NCBI GenBank assembly: GCA_030248065.1
Contig: JASAMV010004460.1
Location: forward strand, 1 to 21,276
DNA length: 21,276 nt
Direction of reading: 5' to 3'
Source: Rhynchonema sp. JSB1_4
Taxonomy: Eukaryota > Nematoda > Chromadorea > Monhysterida > Xyalidae
Shown: positions 9,119 to 15,905 of the stretch, one piece after another
Position numbering within the stretch: position 1 is the first letter of the stretch
Layout of the letters: each line of letters begins with the position of its first letter
Position numbers and translations under genes: made by a program
The notes under the pieces: generated by a model
What the model was told of the DNA's origin: nothing
Seen by the model: the letters and a program-made list of their open reading frames with translations, nothing else
Database searches by the model: none

Positions 9119-11164
9119 CACGCAACAATATTGCACAAATATTCCACATAATGATGTTTCATTGACTGGTCCCTGAATCAGGCAAATGACCCGGCTCACC
9201 TCAACTCCATCACGGTGGTGACAGTGCGATTGTGTAGATCGATACGTCGAATCAGATTGTAGTCGCCGACGTACAAATGACCGGATGCAGATGCAGCCAC
9301 AGCCACTGGCATGAACAACGGCGTTTGCAGCGTGCGCGCATCACAGAATGGGCATGATAACGGACGTTGGCTGCCCGTACCGACCGTCGTCGACGTAATT
9401 GGAGGCTGTTGACGCAGATAGACGACACTGCCGTCGCCTGATAAATCAGGGGCGAACATTGGTCGGTTTATGGATAAATTAAGCAAAATAACATTAAAAA
9501 ATTGACAGAAACTCGCGAACCTCTGAGCACTCCACCCACACATCGAAGTGATGATGTATTGGTCGCCAACCGCCCACATCGGCCGCGCCCGTTTTGTGCC
9601 GTCCATTTCGGTGTATGCATCGAGCCATCGGTCTCAGCCGCTGTACTTGTACTCGTCTGCTCTGCAATCGCTCTTTTTGTCTGTGGTGCTTTGTGTGTGT
9701 CTTTTTTTTTATGCCTTTCCCGTGGCCAATCCGTAGACCTTCTCTAACATGGATCCCACATGTACACATGAGTCAGATTCGGTTGTGATTCCTACATTTT
9801 CACAAATGATTGCCAGCCACGTCTATGTTCATCGAATGGAGTCGCAGTTTCGAATGCGGTTTGGCGTCAGGACACGAATGTTGAGCGCTGATCGGTACCG
9901 TGAGAATTGTGTTGAGTCGACGAATAGGTGAGTTTGAGCTGAAGCACTCGGTTAAAAGTCCGTTTTCGTTTCACAAACACGGAGTTTGGTCTCAGTACTT
10001 CGCGCCTTTCCATCAGTATGACATCAATCTCGGCGTGTTCTAATGTAGGCCACCCAAGAACTTGCTTGACTTGGACTTGGACAGGATAACCGTCAATCTC
10101 GGTTGCAATGAGCTTCGAGTTCTGGGTTCTGGATTGAAGTACGAGTTCTGGGTTCTCGAAGTGTCATGCTTCCAGCTTCTTGATTCTCTTTCACCAATTG
10201 ACAAATATATCGCGCCCGTCAGTCGATGTTTTGAATTATTTCCGAGCAAGGTTACTCATTGGCAAACCGCAATGTGTCGACCGACCATTTCGAACTCGAA
10301 ATGCACATGCCCACTGATGATGTCCCCATGCACACCTTGTCCGTTCCATCCAAATCCACCGTATGCAACATAGCAGCGCTGTCGACCAGCATCTTCACCT
10401 GTCGGTGCCCATCAGTGTGTGTCGTGTGCTGCGACAATTGCCATGACGGCACAATGTGCACCGACTCCATGTCATGTTCGCTGTACAGTTGCACACACGT
10501 CGGTGACCAGGCATCGTCGGTGGTGCCGGATAACTGACCGGACTGCGGGTCGGCGAACTGCAACCATTAGTCATCGGGTGGAGTTGTTTGTGGGACAGCG
10601 TTTACACTGGTCAAAGTTGGTGGCAGCACGAAATATTGTAAGGTCATCAGTTCGTAAACGTAACGACACAATGGCTGATCCGGTCAAAGAGTTTGTAGGT
10701 AACACATCTTAGCACTTGACGCTGCTTGTTATGACTGCACGAGTTTTCTGCGAACAATTAATATGTCAATTATCTTGTACTAAAATATTGGTGATTTCAG
10801 TAAGCGATGTTTCAAATCATTTCGTCCGACCAGAAAACCAAAGCACACGCAAATGTTGCGATTGCAACCAAAACATTGAGCTTGACAATCAGGCCCCTGC
10901 ACCGCACCAACCTTTTCCATAACAACATCACCAACATAGACAATTTGTGCCTGTGGCGCGTGCACGGTGTGATGCACGGTGATGTACGGTAGACGCATAA
11001 AGTGCAGACGCACCGAGCCACCGCCGTTGACCATCAGGTCGAATAGACCGCCCACGCGCGATATGGTGAAGCCATGCAGTCGATTGGCAGAGTCCGTCAC
11101 GCGCACGCCCACAATCGGACTGCCCTGTCTGTCAAGCACACGACCACGCAACACCGACACACGG
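9119..11164 (-). pseudogene. Teneurin TTR-NHL exons, decayed inverted copy
   Basis: On the - strand, exons equivalent to those at 6271-8463 lie at 11164-10912 (TTR), 10557-10336, 9938-~9718, a broken one at about 9650-9513, 9437-9200 (NHL blade 1) and a fragment below ~9119. The first two and the NHL exon keep length, frame and splice sites. The third and fourth have lost many bases, mostly A on the given strand, breaking the frame, and the acceptor of the last (GTTGCAG in the parent) is destroyed. The TTR exon donor reads GTTGGTGC here and GTGGGTGC in the parent. With no linker exon and no EGF part, it cannot make a teneurin. Confidence 0.85.
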
Positions 11165-11477
11165 CTGCAATGAGTGATGTTTCATTCATGTCAATATCGA
11201 TGGGCATGACAACAACGGACGTATTGGCCCATTTTTTGGTGTGAGATGTTCGATGATTTTTCGATCGTTGTTAATCGGACCAGTGTGAAAGTTGTTTATT
11301 CGTAGTTTGCACGCTGGTTGATCATACCAATCTTGAAAAATCACAAATAATCTCATGTCAAAAAATAGCTGCTTGTCAGCAACTGACGCTTTGAAAATTT
11401 GTACACTCTGTTTTTCTTGGTGTGATGATTCGTTTCAATTGCATAATCAACAATACAAGCAGCACACACATCAGGGT
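11165..11477. other. Duplicated teneurin intron up to palindrome edge
   Basis: Reverse complement of 5955-6270; TGATGTTTCA at 11175-11184 is the copy of the motif at 6251. No gene. Polymerase coding sequence begins where the match ends. Confidence 0.7.
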
Positions 11478-11775
11478 TCTTTCAAAGCCCGGATGAGTAC
11501 TTCAAGACGGTAACGGATCCTGGCCTGGAAATTCTCGACATTCAACCGATTGGTGAAATGGCACAAGTGACGTTCAAACATGTGGACGAATTTGTGGAAG
11601 AACTGGAGGTTGGTGTATTAAAAAAAGCTGTCGTCTTGAGAATCATAAAAAACAATAATATTTTCAGCACGCCAACACTGTGATCGCCGCCTGGGTCACT
11701 GCACAAGCACGACTCAAACTGTTCACCTACCTGGAGAAACTGGACATCCGTGCACTGTACTGGGACACGGACTCG
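11478..11775 (+). pseudogene. Polinton-type DNA polymerase B, palm exons (C-terminal half, part 1)
   Basis: Two exons, ~11478-11608 and 11668-11775, separated by a 59-nt intron. They encode FFQSPDEYFKTVTDP...VDEFVEELE and IAAWVTAQARLKLFTYLEKLDIRALYWDTDS. The Y-W-D-T-D-S is motif C of family-B polymerases, holding the metal-binding aspartate; the preceding A-x-x-T-x-x-A-R-x-x-L helix is typical of protein-primed polymerases of Polintons/Mavericks. The 5' end is cut by palindrome B, so motifs A and B of the active site are missing. Both donors are GTTGGTGT. It continues at 15422 after a large intron filled with repeats. Confidence 0.85.
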
Positions 11776-11811
11776 GTTGGTGTTACTTTAAAGCATGGAT
11801 TACTCCAGGCG

Positions 11812-11930
11812 TTGCCTGGAATCGGCATGTTTGATTGCAATGCCTGGAATCGGCTTGCTTTATTTGCATTGCCTGGAATCGGTGTGCTTGCCTGCAAAGC
11901 CTGGAATCGGCTTGCTCTATTCATAGCACC
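11812..11930. repeat. Minisatellite block, inverted orientation
   Basis: About two units of the same 57-bp dimer found at 12715-13203, in the opposite orientation (TGCCTGGAATCGGCATG, TGCCTGGAATCGGCTTGC). The variant units at its far end (CTTTGCAGGC on the complement) match the end units of the main array. The two blocks thus flank the MITE and about 230 bp of other DNA as inverted repeats. Confidence 0.85.
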
Positions 11931-11971
11931 AGAATTGAGTGTGCGATTTTGTGTTGTATAGTTATTGGTGG

Positions 11972-12477
11972 CAGGGTTGGGCAAAAAAAACGACGGCGTT
12001 TTTTCTTAAAAAAAACGACGTTTTTTTTCAAAAAAAAACGCCTGGATCGTTTTTCGTTTTTTTTAAACCCTGAATTTCCTTGATTTTCCCTGATTTTTCA
12101 GGGAAAGTACCCTGATTATCAAGGAAAATCAATTTTTTGTCCTATTTTTTTGCAAAAAAATTTCGACCAATTTTTACTTTGTCGAGATACGTCGATATAC
12201 GGAGTTTGACTTTCAGTGATGACCCCGGTCAAAGTTGGTCCCACGATGCGGGTCTGATATGGGATCGTACCAACTCGCCAGAAAAGGGCTGAAACCCGTT
12301 TATTTTGCCTCAGAACACATAGAATTACTTCATTTAACCACGTTTTCTTCCCAACATGAGCGCTTTCCAATTTTTTTGGGGGCATATTTTGGTCATCTGG
12401 GCGTTTTTAAAAAAAACGTTTTTTTAAAAAAAAACGATTTTTTGAAAAAAAAAAAAAACGTTTTTTGCCCAACCCTG
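11972..12477. mobile_element. hAT-type non-autonomous MITE (506 bp)
   Basis: Ends are CAGGGTTGGGCAAAAAAAACG and the complement, finishing TTTTTTGCCCAACCCTG, flanked by an exact 8-bp direct repeat ATTGGTGG (11964-11971 and 12478-12485). An 8-bp target duplication with a terminal CAGGG is the hallmark of the hAT superfamily. Subterminal regions are A/T runs broken by ACG and CGTT, forming a second layer of inverted repeats. No transposase coding capacity, so it depends on a hAT transposase elsewhere. Removing it and one target copy restores a continuous GTTATTGGTGGCAGCTGCTG. Confidence 0.92.
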
Positions 12478-12670
12478 ATTGGTGGCAGCTGCTGTTGGTG
12501 ATGTATTTCGTACTATTTGAGTTGAATTGGTATTATCAGGAGCCAGGAATTGGCCCTGAGCTAACTGCCTGGAGCTGCCACCAGAACAGAACCTTGACCG
12601 ACCTGTCCATCGCTTCGTTTTCTTTGCACGTCTTCGAAATCGTTTGTTTGATTGACCAACGGGACGCTGT

Positions 12671-13654
12671 TTGACTTCACATTGCGATGCGGAACGCACA
12701 TTGACTGTGGTTGCAAATAAAGCAAGCCGATTCCAGGCATTGCAAACAAACATGCCGATTCCAGGTAATGCAAATAAAGCAAGCCGATTCCAGGCATTGC
12801 AACCAAACATGCCGATTCCAGGTAATGCAAATAAAGCAAGCCGATTCCAGGCATTGCAAACAAACATGCCGATTCCAGGTAATGCAAATAAAGCAAGCCG
12901 ATTCCAGGCATTGCAAACAAACATGCCGATTCCAGGTAATGCAAATAAAGCAAGCCAATTCCAGGCATTGCAATCAAACATGCCGATTCCAGGCAATGCA
13001 AATAAAGCAAGCCGATTCCAGGCATTGCAACCAAACATGCCGATTCCAGGTAATGCAAATAAAGCAAGCCGATTCCAGGCATTGCAAACAAACATGCCGA
13101 TTCCAGGTAATGCAAATAAAGCAAGCCGATTCCAGGCTTTGCAGGCTACCATACCGACTCCAGGCGATGCAAATAAAGCAAGCCGATTTCAGGCATTGCA
13201 AAAAGATGTGCCAAACGCAGGTGTTGATGACGACAACTCAGTTTACATGAACTGTCAAAGCGAAATTGATGAATGCACTGAAAACTGGGCATGTCATGAC
13301 CCAATCAATGATAGTCCAGTGGTATGATCCCTGGTACCGACGACTGCTGTTCAAGCAGTGAATCAGACCACTATATCAAGTGCATGTAGCTCGGACACGT
13401 GCATGGTCGAATCAAATATTAACAGTGGAGACTGGGTTACAGTGTCCGTCAAAAAACGATCAGTGAACAAGAACGCGCCCAGCAAAAGTGCCCCTTCTCA
13501 AAGGGGCACCACGCAAAACAGTAAGTCAAAAATGATTGACAAGGCCTGTAAACGGCCAAATGAACGGTCCACGCTACAGGCCGATAAGTCTGTTAAATAT
13601 CACAGAAAAGTGCTTCGAAAGGCATATATACAAGGTTCTATTACCGTACATTGA
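12671..13654 (+). pseudogene. Repeat-containing open frame, interrupted by TGA
   Basis: One frame is open from 12671 to 13324, meets a TGA at 13325-13327 and continues in the same frame to 13654. It would encode a 19-residue repeat (NKASRFQALQTNMPIPGNA and variants), then SEIDECTENWACHD, and after the TGA a lysine/serine-rich part with SGDWVTVSVKKR. The last ~120 nt overlap the reverse transcriptase in another frame. It may be a remnant of the LINE's first ORF joined to the minisatellite, but I recognise no domain, and the repeat part is open on both strands simply because of its unit length. Low confidence that it is coding. Confidence 0.25.
12715..13203. repeat. 57-bp tandem minisatellite, about 8.5 copies
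   Basis: Unit begins GCAAATAAAGCAAGCCGATTCCAGG and is itself a dimer of two ~28-nt halves that both contain GCCGATTCCAGG. Copies start near 12715, 12772, 12829, 12886, 12943, 13000, 13057, 13114 and a partial one near 13171; inner units are nearly identical and the last two are diverged. Because 57 is a multiple of 3 and the unit lacks stops in several frames, long open frames run through it on both strands. Confidence 0.95.
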
Positions 13655-14936
13655 ACCACAGCTAAGTGGATTTCAATTCGGGTTTCGGACAGGAAGAGGC
13701 TGCAGTGATGCACTATGGCATTTTGATTCACTAATAACCAGTGAACTGGACAAAAACCCTTTCGTTTATGCCACATTTATTGATTTATCAAAGGCGTTTG
13801 ATACGGTTCCTTTCAATTCATTGATCAACTGTCTGGTCACTGACTACCCGATTCCAAGCTATTTTATTTTGCTCTTACGGAGTTATCTCTCAAATCGCAA
13901 AATGTGTGTTCGTGTCGGGAAGTCCAAATCCGAAATGATAAACATTACAAGCGGAGTACCGCAAGGAAGTGTACTGTGACCATTACTATTCATTGCTTAT
14001 GTGAACAGTATTTTCAAATTGACGCTTAGTACTAGCACCAAAATGATCAAATTTGCTGATGATCTTGTGGTCATTCACCCAGCTGTTACAGACAACTGCA
14101 TCTCTCACTTGCAAACTGACATTGACCAAATCACCGCCTTCTTTGAAGGTAAAATGCTGAAAGTGAATGAAAAGAAAACCAAACTCGTTGTGTTCCGACG
14201 CATGCACTCAACCAGGCCCACTGTGAATATTGTTATAAACAGTGCAAATATTGAACAAGTTAATTCATACAAATACTTGGGCATACTGGTCGATGAACAC
14301 CTGAACTACAATCTGCATATTCACAAAGTAAGCGCTAAGGTAAAAAAGACCATTGGGTTCCTGACTAGAGCCTTCCGTGGCAGTGTGCCAATAAATAGTC
14401 TGAAATGCCTGTATATATCTCTGTTGCAATCCGTAATGCTCTATGGTTGTGGCTCAAGCTATCCAATCAGAAAATGTGACAAAATCACAATTGAGCGCAC
14501 CCAAAAGTTTGCTTGTAGGGCTATCCTGAATAATTGGCAACGTGATACGTCATACCATGATTTGCTCAAGGCTGTTGGGTTGCTCCCATTCCACAGACAA
14601 GTATTCGCAATCAGACTTTGTACAGTCTATCAATACGTTAATGGAATCAGGTTTAGTCTGCCCGAGCTGTTCACTCTTCTGAGTGAATGTGAGACTCGAG
14701 CCAGCGCACGAACCAACCACACGAAATCGATCAAATTGGACAAGCCGAACACGACGCGATACCAGCAAAGTGCCATGTATTCAACAGCACTGATGTTCAA
14801 CGCACTACCACAGGCTGTGATCGACCTTCCCTATTCCAAATTCAAGAAAACCGTTCTTTCGAAGGAGCTGTTTGACCATGTTCTAAATAGTCTGACATCA
14901 ATAAACAACAATACAATTTCAGACCTTGATATTTAG
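13536..14936 (+). pseudogene. LINE reverse transcriptase, truncated, one in-frame TGA
   Basis: Reverse transcriptase of a non-LTR retrotransposon. In order: RPISLLN (fingers), GFRTGRGC, FIDLSKAFDTV (motif A with catalytic D), ITSGVPQGSVL (motif B), FADDLVV (motif C, FxDD), then NSYKYLGILVD in the thumb, and a C-terminal part with the cysteine/histidine pattern around SYHDLLKAVGLLPFHRQ. A single TGA at 13977-13979 replaces the glycine codon normally following GVPQGSVL; the frame continues unchanged to the stop after 14936. The upstream endonuclease domain is missing, so the copy is 5'-truncated or internally deleted. The type fits the CR1/Jockey-like group. It sits in the polymerase intron on the same strand. 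Not active as read. Confidence 0.92.
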
Positions 14937-15390
14937 CTGTCATCGAGTCACAGCTGTACAGTTGACCACTCTCACTGAACTTGGACGTACGGTAATTCCC
15001 ACCCCCTCGATAACAGGTTGGTCCAGAAATTCATCATGTACCATCAAGTTCATCGATGTTATCACTGTACATATCTGAGTTCTTAAAGTTCCAGGCCTTG
15101 ACCACCAAGACACCATTCAAATGAGTCATGGAAAATTCTGGTTGATCTGCACGATCATGTTCCGAAATGTTATGTATGCAATTTCTGTAACAATTCAGTA
15201 TTTACTGGACAATACGACTGTACTTTGCTTATTTATACATGTACATCGTGAACCTGTGATTTCAATTCACGTTAGATTTTCATGTTTTTCTAACAGGATT
15301 TGCCACATTGCCTGCGGGCGTTTGCATTCACCTGGCACTGGAGGTGCAAAAACTCAAATAAAATAAAAATAAATAAAAAAGTATTCAATG
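14937..15390 (+). mobile_element. LINE 3' untranslated region and tail
   Basis: Follows the reverse transcriptase stop without another gene. Near its end is a hairpin, TTGCATTCACCT-GGCACTGG-AGGTGCAA (15321-15349), and then an A-rich tail AACTCAAATAAAATAAAAATAAATAAAAAAG. A 3' hairpin plus a short A/T-simple-repeat tail is the usual recognition end of CR1-like LINEs. The tail ends ~30 nt before the acceptor of polymerase exon 15422. Confidence 0.7.
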
Positions 15391-15421
15391 AAATATGTGA
15401 CAATTATTGTTGTGTTCGCAG

Positions 15422-15853
15422 GTGATCTATACGTCTGGACCCATGGACGACTACGAACCACCGACTGGTGATTATCTCGGTGATCTAACGGACGAATTGG
15501 ACGGAGGAACCATAACTGCCCTCGTTCGTGTCGTGTCAGCTGGTCAGTTTTTCTTGCCCCTCTCTTTCTTATCATCTGGAAAATCAGTCATTTCACAATT
15601 TGCAGGACCCAAACAATACGCATACAAATTCAAGAACGGAGACAAAGAAGGCACCTCGATCAAAATTAGGGGGTTCACGTTGTCAAGTACCGCCTCCGAA
15701 CTGTTGAATTTCGAAACCCTGAAGGAAAAGGAGCTCAATTTCATAGACTGGGACAATTTCGGTGGAGACACCGGAGCTGTGGACATTATTGCTCCAAAAA
15801 TTACCCGCGACCCCAATTGTCAGATTGTGACCAAAACACAAAACAAAACCTAA
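15422..15853 (+). pseudogene. Polinton-type DNA polymerase B, C-terminal exons (part 2)
   Basis: Exons 15422-15542 and 15606-15853, with a 63-nt intron (donor GTCAGT). The first resumes directly after the DTDS codons: VIYTSGPMDDYEPP, then TGDYLGDLTDEL, a conserved block in protein-primed family-B polymerases. The second begins GPKQYAYKF and includes KIRGFTLSSTAS, the thumb segment. The frame ends at a TAA after QNKT, just short of the usual last residues, and the sequence then turns into the - strand half of a polymerase. The phases of both junctions (0 and 1) are consistent, so the 3.6-kb intron was probably spliced. Confidence 0.85.
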
Positions 15854-15905
15854 ATGAAAATTACATAATTTGAGTCAATTTGGAATTATGGAGAATATGG
15901 TTTAC

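Larger units (their letters stand above)
8998..11477. repeat. Palindrome B, right arm
   Basis: Inverted copy of about 5955-8437. The join at the centre lies at a short shared CTCGGA (near 9001 and, inverted, near 8430). The outer end is at about 11477, where polymerase B coding sequence takes over. Preservation is uneven: 9196-9437 and 10336-11164 are nearly identical to the left arm, while 9500-9760 has lost many single bases. Confidence 0.92.

Noticed and set aside
9494..9788. Several + strand frames opposite the decayed exon copy
   Set aside because: They are antisense shadows of the teneurin copy and are absent from the intact arm.
12424..13152. Long - strand frame through the minisatellite (AWNRLALFALPGIGM repeats)
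   Set aside because: A consequence of a stop-free unit whose length is a multiple of three; several frames are open at once and no domain is seen.
12715..13203. CRISPR-like array of repeats and spacers
   Set aside because: Units are contiguous with no unique spacers, and the context is a eukaryotic gene.
13977..13979. TGA recoding (alternative genetic code)
   Set aside because: The teneurin and polymerase exons do not use TGA internally for an amino acid; only the degraded LINE and the repeat frame contain it.
15121..15366. Open frame downstream of the reverse transcriptase
   Set aside because: It lies in the LINE 3' region, ends at the hairpin and tail, and has no recognisable domain.
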